A stretch of 64,000 nucleotides of DNA from CAYNWT01 sp964485095. Its GTDB lineage: Bacteria > Planctomycetota > Planctomycetia > Planctomycetales > Planctomycetaceae. The notes under the pieces are model-generated. The model was given only the letters and a program-made list of their open reading frames with translations. It was not told where the DNA came from and searched no databases. Made by a program: the position numbers and the translations under genes. The stretch is taken from assembly GCA_964485095.1 (NCBI GenBank), contig CAZAIB010000001.1, forward strand, positions 62,001 through 126,000, written 5' to 3'. Within the stretch, counting starts at the first letter, position 1. Each line of letters starts with the position of its first letter. Below, piece by piece: positions 18,114 through 27,267 of the stretch.

Positions 18114-18791
18114 TTACTGCAGGAATGGGTTCGTTTTGCGTTCGTTTCCGATCATCGTTTCCGGGCCGTGTCCACATAGCACCACGGTCTCGTCCGGGAG
18201 TGTCATCAAGCGGGTCTTGATCGATTCAATCAACTGAGCGTGATTGCCGCGAGGGAGATCGGTTCGGCCGATGGAACCGTTGAACAATGCATCGCCCGCA
18301 ATGAGAAGTGGGCCGGAACCTTCGCGGCCGTCGAGGTTCCAATCGATGTTCTCGAAGAAGAATGCCAGGTGGCCCGGAGCGTGCCCCGGTGTGAACAGCG
18401 CCGTCGCTTCGCATTCTCCGATCTTCAGAACGTAGCCGTCGTCGATGTACTCGGTCGGTTCCGGGCAGTCCTCGTAGTCCGCGGTACTCATGTTGAACAT
18501 CATGGCCTGCTGCGAAATTCCTGACCGCATGTCGGCTTCGGTCTCGTGGCCCAGCAAGGGGAGTTCTCCCTCGAACCCACGAAGGAATCCGGCGACACCG
18601 CCGCAATGGTCGATGTGCGAATGTGTCAGAACCAGCGATTGCAGTTCTGAACCCGACTCGGCCACCAGGCTCAGTAAGTACTCAGACTCCCCCCCGGGAT
18701 CGACGAGAACCGATTGGTTGGTGGTGTCATCGACAAGCAAGCGGCAGTTTTGCTGGAAATCAGTGATCGTGGCTGTTTGGATTTTCAGCAT
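18114..18791 (-). CDS. MBL-fold hydrolase, glyoxalase II-like (YcbL type)
   Basis: 225 residues. Metal ligands are clear: His57, His59, Asp61 and His62 in THSHIDH, then FTPGHAPGHLAF, LLIAGDALF and the final VVLCGHGPETMIG. Length and motif order match small hydroxyacylglutathione-hydrolase-like proteins, which cleave thioesters using one or two metal ions in the cytoplasm. An unusual acidic/Trp loop (NIDWNLDGREGSG) sits before the fourth motif. It is convergent with the polyarginine protein (nine-base gap). The exact thioester substrate is not predictable. Confidence 0.9.
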   Translation of the reverse strand: MLKIQTATITDFQQNCRLLVDDTTNQSVLVDPGGESEYLLSLVAESGSELQSLVLTHSHIDHCGGVAGFLRGFEGELPLLGHETEADMRSGISQQAMMFNMSTADYEDCPEPTEYIDDGYVLKIGECEATALFTPGHAPGHLAFFFENIDWNLDGREGSGPLLIAGDALFNGSIGRTDLPRGNHAQLIESIKTRLMTLPDETVVLCGHGPETMIGNERKTNPFLQ

Positions 18792-18971
18792 TGTTTGGCT
18801 CGTATTTCTTGTGGAACGTGGGGCGAGGTCGGTTCAGACCCGTTGATACGGCTTCTCCCCCACAAAAACCGGGGTTTGAGCGTAAAGTAGGCATGGCCTC
18901 GTTCGCTTAGGCCCGTTTTAGTGCTTTAATGCACGCTTTCAAAGTAGTCCCTCTGCTGGAACCCGCCTGCT

Positions 18972-21449
18972 GTGCCTCAAAGTCGACTCAACCTACGGTG
19001 TTTCTGCGCGTGCTGGCTCATTGTTTGCGGGGGCCTGAACGCTGTCGCTGAAGACAAGATCGCGGTAAGCAGCGTCGGTCTGAACGGCTACTTCGCTGTC
19101 GGTCGAACCACCCGACTGATGGCTGACGTCACCCCCGAGGCGGATGGCGAATACCAGGTTCAGGTTGGCGCGCCGGATCCGCACGGCAATCGAGTTCACT
19201 TCCGATCCGAACCAGTCACACTGTCTGCTGGTCAAACCACGCCGGTCGGTGTTTCTTTTCAGGCCGGTCAACTGGGCGCGACGCTGGATGTGCAACTGTT
19301 GTCGGGTGACAAGGTCGTGGCGAGCACAAAGCTACGTCTGACTAAGAACGCTGGTTTGCTGTCGCCAGGCGTTCGCATCATCGGCGCGATTGGAAAACCG
19401 GCGGGGCTGGATCATTGGTTCAACGCACGGCAAATCGTCATTGCCCACTCCGACAGCACCGACGCGCCGGATAGTGTGACTCGATCAAAGTCGGAAGCTT
19501 CTAAGCTGGCAGCGGCTGCGATGTCCGAAGCGGCGGAACCTGGCGCGGACTTCGGAGACATCGCCACGAAGTACTCCGACGTCGCGATGCCAACCCTGTT
19601 CTCCAGAAACAAACAGAACGCGGCACTGGTCGATGCCATACGGGACGTCAAAATCGGTGACGTTGGCGGCCCCTTTGAAACAGACATGGGCTTTCACATT
19701 GTCCTGCGGGATATTTTGCCGGACCAGGCTATCACCGAACAACTCAACAACCGGCTGGTTCTGAATCTGGATCCCGGACAACTCTCAACCGACCCACGCG
19801 TTCTATCAGCCATGCAGACCCTGGTGATCGCGGGGGACTATGACCTTGGCGACGAACAAGTTGAGTGCCTGAGCCAGTGGATTCATTACGGTGGCCACCT
19901 TATTGTTGCAGTCGCCGGAGATGTTGAGACGTACCTGGAAACGCCGCTGGGAAAGCAGGTTCAAAACTGGGTTCCAATCGAATCGCAAACATCAAAGCTC
20001 ATAGAACTTCCCGGTGTTGAGGGTTTCGTTGACAACAGCGCGTCGATCCCGATGGAGCGACAACGCGTCATAGCCGCCCGAATTGGCGAAACCACTGGAG
20101 ACACGCTGGCAACAGGTTCCGACGGGCCGCTCATCGAACAAGTCGCCGTAGGCTTTGGCCGAGTCACCCTGGTGGGATTAGACATCGCCAGTGGTCCGCT
20201 TTCAAAGTGGGCCGCACTTCCAGTCATGATGAACCGCCTGGCGTTCGACGAAAAACGCGCTCGGAAAGAAAGCGGAGCCTCAAGTTCTGCCATTGGACAC
20301 ACCGGCGTCACCGATCTGGCTACGCAGTTGCACTCAAGTCAGGCCGACTTCCCTGAAATCAAACGACCCACGTCCTGGATCGCGATGCTGCTGATCCTGG
20401 CGTATCTCATCGCGATCGGTCCACTGGATTACTTCATCGTGCACCGACTGCTCAAGAAGCCGCGGCTCACATGGTTCACCTTCCCATGTCTCGTCGCGTG
20501 TGGATGCGCCGCGGGTATTTTTCTGGCGAAAAGCGTCAATGGAAACGAACTCCGGCTGAACCAAACAGCGATCGTTGATATCGACGCCGGGAGTTCAAAT
20601 TCTTGCCGGCTTCACTCGTGGTTCACTGTCTACAGTCCCGATTCACGACGTGCTGAAGTCAGGACGGCTCCGTCTGCGGATCTTTCCAAAGCGGTTGGAG
20701 CCGAAAGGTTCGACCCTTCGCTGCTGATGTGGAACGGTATCCCCGAAAATGTGTTTGGGGGCATGCTGCGTGCCAGCGGAGCGAGCCTTGGAAACATTCA
20801 ATACGACGTCCAGCCGAACACAGTCACCGGCCTGCCCATCGAAACGTGGTCCACAAGCAGCCTGCACAGTCACTGGCGAGCGGACGCGAAACCAGAGATT
20901 CAATCAAACCTCTCAACGACATCAGTGGGCCTGCTTAAGGGTTCGCTGACACACAACCTTCCGTTCCCAATCAAGAACTGGATTGTGGCTCACGGCCTCC
21001 GGGTCTATCAGCCTCGCAATCCGGGAACCGAGGTTCCCACAATCCGCCCGAAGCAGACCTGGTCGCCTCAGGCACCAACCGTTCGCGGCCGCGACCTTGA
21101 AGGTTATCTCACAGGACTTCAGACCATTCAGGTCAAGGTAAGACTGGGCGAAGGCGGTTCCAATATCCGCCAAAAGAAAACTGTCTACGACTCACTGGAA
21201 CTCGACCCTGGATACGCCATTCGCATGCTGTCTCTGCACGAAGCCGCTGGCGGCAAGTCGTACACGGGGCTCACCAACACGGTTCTCTCGGAACTCGACT
21301 TTTCACGACTCATCCATCTGAACCGGGCCGTGCTCATAGGTGAAATCGACATGCCAGCAGGTAGCTTCATGATGGATGGAACCGAAGTCACTCCCACCAG
21401 ATCAAGAACGTTTGTGCGAATTGTTCTTCCGGTCGAATCCGGCCAATAA
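18972..21449 (+). CDS. Exported membrane protein with embedded parvulin-like domain, ABC-transporter associated
   Basis: 825 residues from GTG 18972. Signal peptide (CFCACWLIVCGGLNAVAE), then a beta-rich domain to about residue 145. Residues about 150-250 look like a parvulin peptidyl-prolyl isomerase: FNARQIVIAHSD at the start, a long helix, GADFGDIATKYSD in the middle, VKIGDVGGPFETDMGFHIVL with His242 at the end. A glutamine-amidotransferase-like stretch follows (LVIAGDYDLGDEQVECLSQW, YGGHLIVAVAG), then helices at about 468-490 and 501-520 and a large C-terminal domain. Related planctomycete proteins beside ABC ATPases usually have the beta and amidotransferase-like parts without an isomerase, so I infer an insertion. 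The ABC ATPase gene follows after 33 bases. Probably an envelope component of that transporter. Confidence 0.8.
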   Translation: MPQSRLNLRCFCACWLIVCGGLNAVAEDKIAVSSVGLNGYFAVGRTTRLMADVTPEADGEYQVQVGAPDPHGNRVHFRSEPVTLSAGQTTPVGVSFQAGQLGATLDVQLLSGDKVVASTKLRLTKNAGLLSPGVRIIGAIGKPAGLDHWFNARQIVIAHSDSTDAPDSVTRSKSEASKLAAAAMSEAAEPGADFGDIATKYSDVAMPTLFSRNKQNAALVDAIRDVKIGDVGGPFETDMGFHIVLRDILPDQAITEQLNNRLVLNLDPGQLSTDPRVLSAMQTLVIAGDYDLGDEQVECLSQWIHYGGHLIVAVAGDVETYLETPLGKQVQNWVPIESQTSKLIELPGVEGFVDNSASIPMERQRVIAARIGETTGDTLATGSDGPLIEQVAVGFGRVTLVGLDIASGPLSKWAALPVMMNRLAFDEKRARKESGASSSAIGHTGVTDLATQLHSSQADFPEIKRPTSWIAMLLILAYLIAIGPLDYFIVHRLLKKPRLTWFTFPCLVACGCAAGIFLAKSVNGNELRLNQTAIVDIDAGSSNSCRLHSWFTVYSPDSRRAEVRTAPSADLSKAVGAERFDPSLLMWNGIPENVFGGMLRASGASLGNIQYDVQPNTVTGLPIETWSTSSLHSHWRADAKPEIQSNLSTTSVGLLKGSLTHNLPFPIKNWIVAHGLRVYQPRNPGTEVPTIRPKQTWSPQAPTVRGRDLEGYLTGLQTIQVKVRLGEGGSNIRQKKTVYDSLELDPGYAIRMLSLHEAAGGKSYTGLTNTVLSELDFSRLIHLNRAVLIGEIDMPAGSFMMDGTEVTPTRSRTFVRIVLPVESGQ

Positions 21450-21482
21450 TCCCGCAGCGATAACTTTCACGAAGTAACAACT

Positions 21483-22409
21483 GTGATTGAAACCAGAAAC
21501 CTCACCAAGCGCTACGGCGATTTGATCGCTGTTAACAACATCAACCTGCGTCTGGAAGACGGCGATGTGTTTGGGTTTATCGGACCAAACGGTTCCGGAA
21601 AAACCACCACCATGCGTATGGTCGCGACGCTGCTGAACCCGGACCATGGGGAAGCGTACGTCTGCGGCAAATCGATCTACACCAACCAGGAAGAGATCCG
21701 CCGCCTTGTTGGGTTCATGCCAGACTTCTTTGGTGTGTACGACGACATGACGGTTATCGAGTACCTGGAATTCTTCGCCGCCGCTTACCGTATTGACGGA
21801 GCCGACCGCCGCAAGGTCGCCGAAGAGAAGCTTGAAATCGTCGACATGACTTTCAAGCGCGACGCCATGGTAAGCCAGCTATCTCGCGGTCAGACACAGC
21901 GCATCGGGTTGGCTCGAACACTACTGCACGACCCACAGGTCCTGTTGCTGGACGAACCCGCAAGTGGCCTGGACCCACGTGCTCGAATCGAAATCCGCAA
22001 CATGCTGAAGCGGCTTGGCGAGATGAAAAAGACCGTCATCGTCTCCAGCCACATTCTGCCCGAACTGGCCGACGTGTGTACTCACGTCGGTATCATCGAG
22101 AAGGGTAACCTGCTGTTCGATGGCAACGTTGCCGAAGTCATGAAGAAGGCCCGCGAACGCGTTCGCCTGCACATTCAGGTCGACGGCGACATGCAAAGAG
22201 CCGCCAAAATGATCGGCGAGAACGACGCGTCAGAAAACACCAAGGTCGAAAACGACATGATTGTCGTCACCCTGAAACCAGAAGTCGAAGACTACAGCTT
22301 CCTCTCAAAGCTAATCATCGAAAACGGCTTTGGGCTTAAGCTCTTCCGAGAAGAAGAGGTCAACCTCGAAACCGCCTTCATGGAACTCACCAAAGGCGTC
22401 CAACAGTAG
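21483..22409 (+). CDS. ABC transporter ATP-binding protein
   Basis: 308 residues from GTG 21483. All motifs are intact: Walker A GPNGSGKTT (about 34-42), Q-loop region VGFMPDFFGVYDDMTV, signature LSRGQTQRIGLARTL, Walker B VLLLDEPASGLDP and H-loop VIVSSHILPEL. The C-terminal 80 residues resemble the regulatory extension of CcmA/NatA-type subunits that work with ABC-2 permeases. It forms an operon with the parvulin-containing membrane protein upstream. No permease follows; the next gene is on the opposite strand, so the channel is either upstream in the fused protein or elsewhere. Confidence 0.93.
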   Translation: MIETRNLTKRYGDLIAVNNINLRLEDGDVFGFIGPNGSGKTTTMRMVATLLNPDHGEAYVCGKSIYTNQEEIRRLVGFMPDFFGVYDDMTVIEYLEFFAAAYRIDGADRRKVAEEKLEIVDMTFKRDAMVSQLSRGQTQRIGLARTLLHDPQVLLLDEPASGLDPRARIEIRNMLKRLGEMKKTVIVSSHILPELADVCTHVGIIEKGNLLFDGNVAEVMKKARERVRLHIQVDGDMQRAAKMIGENDASENTKVENDMIVVTLKPEVEDYSFLSKLIIENGFGLKLFREEEVNLETAFMELTKGVQQ

Positions 22410-22455
22410 GCAAGCGGTCCGTGGAGACGGAGTTATCGTCCGTCCCGAGACGCTC

Positions 22456-23316
22456 CTAGACCGGCGCGTCACGGCCGGGCTTTGGCAGATTGGTTGGTTG
22501 AGTTAGCGGGCCGTACAGTTCGGGTCGGCGGTCGGCCATGCGGTTGATTGCGTGCTTGCCGGGAACGCGGACGATCTTCTTGGTTCTGGCCAGTTGGACA
22601 TCAATGTCCGCGTACAGAATTTCTTCGCCGCGGGTTTCGGCTTTGACCAGAGTGTTGCCGTTGGGATCGCAAATGCTGCTGCGGCCGATGAATGAGAACC
22701 CGCGTTCGTTGCCGACTCGATTGATGGCGGCGAAGTAGACGGCGTTCTCAACGGCTCGCGAATTGATTGTGTAGTCGGCAGTTGTTTCCGCGCCTGGAGG
22801 CCAGTTGGTGGGCAGCGCGATGAGGTCGGCTCCACCCATGGCCAGGCAGCGGGATGCTTCGGGGAACGACGCGTCGTAGCAAATCAGCATGCCCACGTTT
22901 ACATCGCCGGCCTGGTGTGAAGCGAACGCGCGGTCGCCGAACGAAGTGAACATGTCGACGCCCAGATACGGTAGGTGAACCTTGCGGTAGTTCGAGATCA
23001 CTCCATCGGGACCGATGAGAACCGCGGCGTTGAACACATCGGTTCCGTCCAGTTCCAACATTCCGACGACCATGTACGCATTCAAATCCTGACACGCGCG
23101 GGTCAGGCGTTCGGTAGACGGACCGGGGATCGGTTCAGCAAACTGCCGGGCTTCTTCAAGGTCGTTGAAGCAGTAGCCCGTCAAAACGCACTCGGGAAAA
23201 ATCGACAGCGCCGCGCCGCTCTGTGTGGTGGTTTTGAAGCGTTCGATAACGTTGTCGATGTTGGCGGACACTTCACCGATGGTGACATCCATCTGGATGC
23301 CGGCGATCTTCGTCAT
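22456..23316 (-). CDS. Carbon-nitrogen hydrolase (nitrilase superfamily amidase)
   Basis: 286 residues from ATG 23316, with AGGAG upstream. The triad is complete: Glu42 (FPE), Lys112 (YRKVHL) and Cys146 (ICYDASFPE). The enzyme family hydrolyses amides or nitriles through a cysteine thioester; this member resembles N-carbamoyl or omega-amidase types more than aliphatic nitrilases, but specificity cannot be read. A longer frame to 23481 is rejected as non-protein-like. Divergent from the nucleotidyltransferase/Rieske/sulfatase operon with an 83-base gap, so they may share a control region. Confidence 0.92.
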   Translation of the reverse strand: MTKIAGIQMDVTIGEVSANIDNVIERFKTTTQSGAALSIFPECVLTGYCFNDLEEARQFAEPIPGPSTERLTRACQDLNAYMVVGMLELDGTDVFNAAVLIGPDGVISNYRKVHLPYLGVDMFTSFGDRAFASHQAGDVNVGMLICYDASFPEASRCLAMGGADLIALPTNWPPGAETTADYTINSRAVENAVYFAAINRVGNERGFSFIGRSSICDPNGNTLVKAETRGEEILYADIDVQLARTKKIVRVPGKHAINRMADRRPELYGPLTQPTNLPKPGRDAPV

Positions 23317-23399
23317 GATTTGCGCTCCTGTTTGTGCGGGTTGAATCTCAACAGGGTGGTTGGTGGTTCGCAAGGGCTCTGACCGTCTATGCTGCCTAC

Positions 23400-24347
23400 A
23401 TGAACTGGGCTTATCAAAGAACCAATCCTTTCGACGACGGCACCCCAGCGCTGCGCGATTGCTGGGATCGGTCGAAGACACTGATCGCGAGACTCAAGGC
23501 GGAGTTCGAACAGGCGGGGATCGTCGATCGTGTTCGAACGGTCTATGTCGCGGGTTCGTTGGGGCGGATGGAGGCGGTTCCGTCTTCGGATTGTGACATC
23601 GTGGTTGTGTTAAGCGAATCGGATCGAGCCAGCAATCAAGCCAAACAGGTTGTGGACGCGGTCTTCGATTGCGTTTCCCGAACAGGTTTCCAGCGACCCA
23701 AGACCGAAGGCATTTTCGGTTCGGCAACCAGCTTTGAACAGCTTCTGGATGATGCTACCGCCGGGCAGGTGGATGAAGACCTCGCTGTGTTTGGCAAGCG
23801 GATTCAGGCACTATTGGATAGTCAGCCATTGGTTCACGACGACGAATTCGCATCGCTGCAACAGCTGATCCTAAAACGCTACGCCAGCGCGCCGAGAGCG
23901 GATCCGGATGCGTTTGAACTTGGGTGGTTGATGGACGATTTGATTCGCTACTGGCGATCGTTGTGTTCTCGGACACGGTGGCTGTGTCACGATCAGACGA
24001 TCCAGTGGCGAGCGCTGAATGTGAAGGTGCGGCACAGTCGGATGCTGTTGTGTGCGGGGTTATCGTATTTGTTGTGGGATGTTGCCGGGGCAGGGGATGT
24101 GGTTGAACAACTGAGCAATCGGTTGAAGCTGGTTCCGCTGGAACGAGTAAGATGTTCTAAAGTGACAGCCGAATATGAAACGTTCATGGCCGCGATGACC
24201 AGCGACTTGAAGAAGCAGGTTTCGGACGCGGACACGTTTGCACAATTGATTGCCAACGGGGCGAAAATGTCGGAGGCTGTGGGGCAGCGGTTGGCTGAGC
24301 GATTTGGAACACAAGTCGCCGCGACACTGTTCGGTGAATTGCGATGA
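23400..24347 (+). CDS. Nucleotidyltransferase-fold protein (DUF294/GlnD-like)
   Basis: 315 residues from ATG 23400. The minimal nucleotidyltransferase signature is present: GSLGR at 52-56 followed by Asp64 and Asp66 (SSDCDIVVVL), ready to bind two metals. The rest is helical with a conserved-looking WLMDDLIRYWRSLCSRTRWL block. Such proteins adenylylate or uridylylate proteins or small molecules; some are antitoxin-like. The stop overlaps the Rieske gene start by four bases (ATGA), so expression is coupled to an oxygenase and a sulfatase, an odd pairing. Substrate unknown. Confidence 0.8.
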   Translation: MNWAYQRTNPFDDGTPALRDCWDRSKTLIARLKAEFEQAGIVDRVRTVYVAGSLGRMEAVPSSDCDIVVVLSESDRASNQAKQVVDAVFDCVSRTGFQRPKTEGIFGSATSFEQLLDDATAGQVDEDLAVFGKRIQALLDSQPLVHDDEFASLQQLILKRYASAPRADPDAFELGWLMDDLIRYWRSLCSRTRWLCHDQTIQWRALNVKVRHSRMLLCAGLSYLLWDVAGAGDVVEQLSNRLKLVPLERVRCSKVTAEYETFMAAMTSDLKKQVSDADTFAQLIANGAKMSEAVGQRLAERFGTQVAATLFGELR

Positions 24348-25459
24348 ACAACAAACGATCGTCATTCGGGGCGAAAACACTGCCGGCGAGGTTCTACACA
24401 TCGGCTGAGGTGTTTGAACTTGAGACTCAACGCGTGTTCGAAACTCACTGGCAGTGCGTTGGCCGATCGTCACAGTGCGCGGAGGCGGGACAGTCGATTC
24501 TTGTTGACGTAGAAAACGAGAGTCTGATTGTGGTTCGCGACGAAGATGGAACGCTGCGTTGCTTTTTTAATGTGTGTCGCCACCGGGGGACTCGGTTGTG
24601 TGAAACTGACGGAGAACAGTTTCGTAAGTCGATTACGTGCCCGTACCACGCCTGGTCATACGGTTTGGATGGAGCCTGCACGGCGGCTCCCAACATGAGC
24701 GAAGTGGAGGGGTTCGAGAAGTCGGAGTGGGGTCTGAAGCAAACGTCGGTTGCCGAATGCCAGGGCTTCATCTTTGTGAACCTCGCTGATAACCCGCCGC
24801 CAATCGAAACCGCGTTGGGCCCCTTGGCTTCGCGTTTGGATGATTGGAACGTGGCGGAGTTGGTTCCTGCTGCCAGGCTGGAGTACCGCATCGCAGCGAA
24901 CTGGAAAATGCTGTTTCAAAATTACAACGAATGCTACCACTGCCCGCGCGTGCATCCGGCTTTGAACGCGATGTCTTCGTTTGAGACAGCGGCCAACGAT
25001 ATTGACGAAGGTCCGGTTCTGGGCGGGCCAATGAGGCTGGCTGACGGGACGGGTAGCATGACGACCGACGGCACTGCGTGTGCAGCGGTTCTACCTTCAC
25101 TTGATGAAGGCGATGCGCGTCGCGTTTATTACTTCACTGTGTTTCCGACCCTGTTTATCAGTCCGCATCCGGACTTTGTTTTGGTTCATCGCGTCGAACG
25201 TTGTTCGCCGGTTGCGTCACGAATCGTGTGTGAGTTTTTGTTCCATCCGGCGGCGATTGCTGAACCAAACTTTGATCCAACGCCGGCTGTTGAGTTCTGG
25301 GACGAGACCAATAAACAGGACTGGCACGTCTGCGAACTTTCGCAACAGGGCGTGTCGTCGCGGGCGTATGAACCGGGTCCGTATTCGAATCTGGAATGCA
25401 CGCTGGCCGCGTTCGATCGGCACTATCTGGATGTCATAGGCGTGGAGGCGACCGAGTGA
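24344..25459 (+). CDS. Rieske non-haem iron oxygenase, alpha-subunit type
   Basis: 371 residues. The Rieske [2Fe-2S] ligands are Cys78-x-His80 (CRHRG) and Cys99-x2-His102 (CPYH). The mononuclear iron site shows in NYNECYHCPRVH. Overall size and the SILVDVENESLIVVRDEDG strand match ring-hydroxylating and quaternary-amine demethylating enzymes (choline or betaine type), which use a separate reductase; none is encoded here. The gene starts inside the stop of the nucleotidyltransferase and ends inside the start of the sulfatase, so the three form one tightly coupled operon. Substrate could be a sulfated aromatic or a quaternary amine; this is inference. Confidence 0.93.
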   Translation: MNNKRSSFGAKTLPARFYTSAEVFELETQRVFETHWQCVGRSSQCAEAGQSILVDVENESLIVVRDEDGTLRCFFNVCRHRGTRLCETDGEQFRKSITCPYHAWSYGLDGACTAAPNMSEVEGFEKSEWGLKQTSVAECQGFIFVNLADNPPPIETALGPLASRLDDWNVAELVPAARLEYRIAANWKMLFQNYNECYHCPRVHPALNAMSSFETAANDIDEGPVLGGPMRLADGTGSMTTDGTACAAVLPSLDEGDARRVYYFTVFPTLFISPHPDFVLVHRVERCSPVASRIVCEFLFHPAAIAEPNFDPTPAVEFWDETNKQDWHVCELSQQGVSSRAYEPGPYSNLECTLAAFDRHYLDVIGVEATE

Positions 25460-26874
25460 GCGACCGACCCAACATCCTGTGGCTGTGCACCGACCAGCAA
25501 CGGTTCGACACGATTCAATCGTTGGGCAATCCGCTGGTTCGATCGCCCAATGTCGATCGGCTTGTTGAAGAGGGCGTGACGTTTACGCAGGCGTATTGTC
25601 AAAGCCCCGTGTGTGCTCCCAGCCGCGCGTCGTTCCTGACCGGGCGGTATCCGCGGACGACCGGTTGTCGGCAAAACGGGCAGATGATCCCCGAGAACGA
25701 GGTTCTCATTAGTCGCATGCTGGCTGATGTTGGATACCGCTGCGGGTTGGCCGGTAAGTTGCACCTGGCTTCGTGTTCGGACGGCAAAGTCGAGGCTCGC
25801 ATTGACGATGGCTACCACGATTTTCATTGGTCGCACCATCCGCAACCCGATTGGGAAGAGAACGCGTACACGCAGTGGCTGAAGTCAAAGGGCCAGACCT
25901 GGGAGGAACTCTACACCGGCCGCGCGACGGGGTATGTGAAAGAAGGAATTCCCGCCGAGTATCATCAGACGACGTGGTGTGCTGAGACAACGATCGACTT
26001 CATCAAAGCGAACCAGGGACAGCCATGGTTCTTCAGTTTCAATTGCTTTGACCCACATCACCCGTTTGATCCGCCGGCCGAGTATCTGCAGAAGTATAAG
26101 CCGGCCGACATGCCGCTGCCGAAGACTGGGCCGAACGCGCCCGATTCGAAGAGTTCGTTTCAGGAACTCGATTCCGTGTGGGCTCACAACAGCCCCGGCG
26201 AGTTCCATACCGGCGCCATGACCGACAATGATCGGCGCGAAGTGACAGCGGCGTACTATGCGATGTGTGAACTGATTGACCATCAAGTCGGCCGCATCAT
26301 GGCGGCACTCGAAAACACAGGCCAACGAGAAAATACGATTGTCGTGTTTATGTCGGACCACGGCGAGATGCTGGGCGACCACGGCATCTACTTCAAAGGT
26401 CCGCACTTTTACGACGAAGCGGTGTGCGTGCCGTTGGTGGTTTCGTGGCCGAAGCGGTTCCAATCGGGACTCCAAGTTAGCGGGCTGACGGAACTGGTCG
26501 ATCTGGTGCCAACGTTTCTTGAAGCCTGCGACGTTGCGGTTCCAAATCGTGTGCAGGGGCGTTCGCTCATCCCGCATCTCACGGGCGCGGCGGATCCGTC
26601 GAAGCATCGTGATTTCGTCTACTGCGAGTATCTCAACAGTTGGACTCACAGCGACGCCTACGGAACCATGCTGCGGACCGAAACAGAGAAGATTGTCGTC
26701 TACCACGGAACCGATCAGGGTGAACTGTACGATCTGGAATCGGATCCGGACGAGTTCGAGAACCTCTGGCATTCGCCCGACCATTCGCCAATGAAGCTAC
26801 GACTGATGCAGCAATGCTTCGACGCCAGCGTCTTCAACATGGACCCCGACCCACCCCGCCTCGGCCCCTTCTAA
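25456..26874 (+). CDS. Sulfatase (type I, formylglycine-dependent)
   Basis: 472 residues from GTG 25456, overlapping the Rieske stop by four bases. The formylglycine motif CAPSR starts at Cys53. Metal and substrate motifs follow: NILWLCTDQQR near the N-terminus, FNCFDPHHPFDPP, VFMSDHGEMLGDHG and the late LYDLESDPDEFENL that closes many sulfatases and choline-sulfatase-like proteins. No signal peptide is visible, so it is probably cytoplasmic, unlike most planctomycete sulfatases. Together with the oxygenase it may release sulfate from a small organic sulfate before oxidation. Confidence 0.94.
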   Translation: MSDRPNILWLCTDQQRFDTIQSLGNPLVRSPNVDRLVEEGVTFTQAYCQSPVCAPSRASFLTGRYPRTTGCRQNGQMIPENEVLISRMLADVGYRCGLAGKLHLASCSDGKVEARIDDGYHDFHWSHHPQPDWEENAYTQWLKSKGQTWEELYTGRATGYVKEGIPAEYHQTTWCAETTIDFIKANQGQPWFFSFNCFDPHHPFDPPAEYLQKYKPADMPLPKTGPNAPDSKSSFQELDSVWAHNSPGEFHTGAMTDNDRREVTAAYYAMCELIDHQVGRIMAALENTGQRENTIVVFMSDHGEMLGDHGIYFKGPHFYDEAVCVPLVVSWPKRFQSGLQVSGLTELVDLVPTFLEACDVAVPNRVQGRSLIPHLTGAADPSKHRDFVYCEYLNSWTHSDAYGTMLRTETEKIVVYHGTDQGELYDLESDPDEFENLWHSPDHSPMKLRLMQQCFDASVFNMDPDPPRLGPF

Positions 26875-26876
26875 CG

Positions 26877-26927
26877 AACGTTCCGTTCGATCGGTATCCG
26901 GTGGGTGGGGTGACTGGAGTTGGGGAG
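26877..26927 (+). repeat. Dispersed repeat of about 51 bases, copy 2
   Basis: Ungapped match to 2227-2277. It starts three bases after the sulfatase stop. Its translation in one frame (VPFDRYPVGGVTGVGE) resembles that of copy 1, which reflects DNA similarity and not a gene. Confidence 0.55.
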
Positions 26928-27086
26928 TGCACCTCCGGTTGGGTGGTTATCGAGGTCAGCGATGTGGCGCGGTCACAGCAGCAGTTTCGAACAAGGTCGT
27001 TACGGCTGGGTCGGTTTTTTGTGTTGGTTGTTGCGCGGGGTGTGATACGCTGCGGTTCCTCGGAAGTTTAGATGCAGGTGGAAGTT

Positions 27087-27224
27087 ATGACTGGCTATAC
27101 AGTGAATACAGGCTCGTCCAAGAAGTTCTCTGAAGGATGGGAGAACTCAATGGGCAAGAAGACAAAGAAGAAAGCGACTAAGAAGAAGGTCGCGAAAAAG
27201 AAGGCGGCTAAGAAAAAGAAGTAG
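27087..27224 (+). CDS. Tiny lysine-rich basic protein
   Basis: 45 residues from ATG 27087 with an AGGTGG site seven bases upstream. A polar head (MTGYTVNTGSSKKFSEGWEN) is followed by a tail of KKK/ATKKK/AKKK repeats ending KKKK, about half lysine overall. The tail resembles histone H1-like and other bacterial DNA- or RNA-binding basic tails, so nucleic-acid binding is a fair inference. The head is not low complexity and looks like a conserved planctomycete small-protein signature from memory, which would need a search. Sits alone between the sulfatase and arginase. Confidence 0.8.
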   Translation: MTGYTVNTGSSKKFSEGWENSMGKKTKKKATKKKVAKKKAAKKKK

Positions 27225-27267
27225 CGCGCGTTGAGGCGTGGGTCGCGGCAGCTCTTGTGCTATCGGT

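Noticed and set aside
25885..26784. 299-residue minus-strand frame opposite the sulfatase
   Set aside because: Long antisense frames are common in high-GC planctomycete DNA; the sulfatase motifs on the other strand are decisive.
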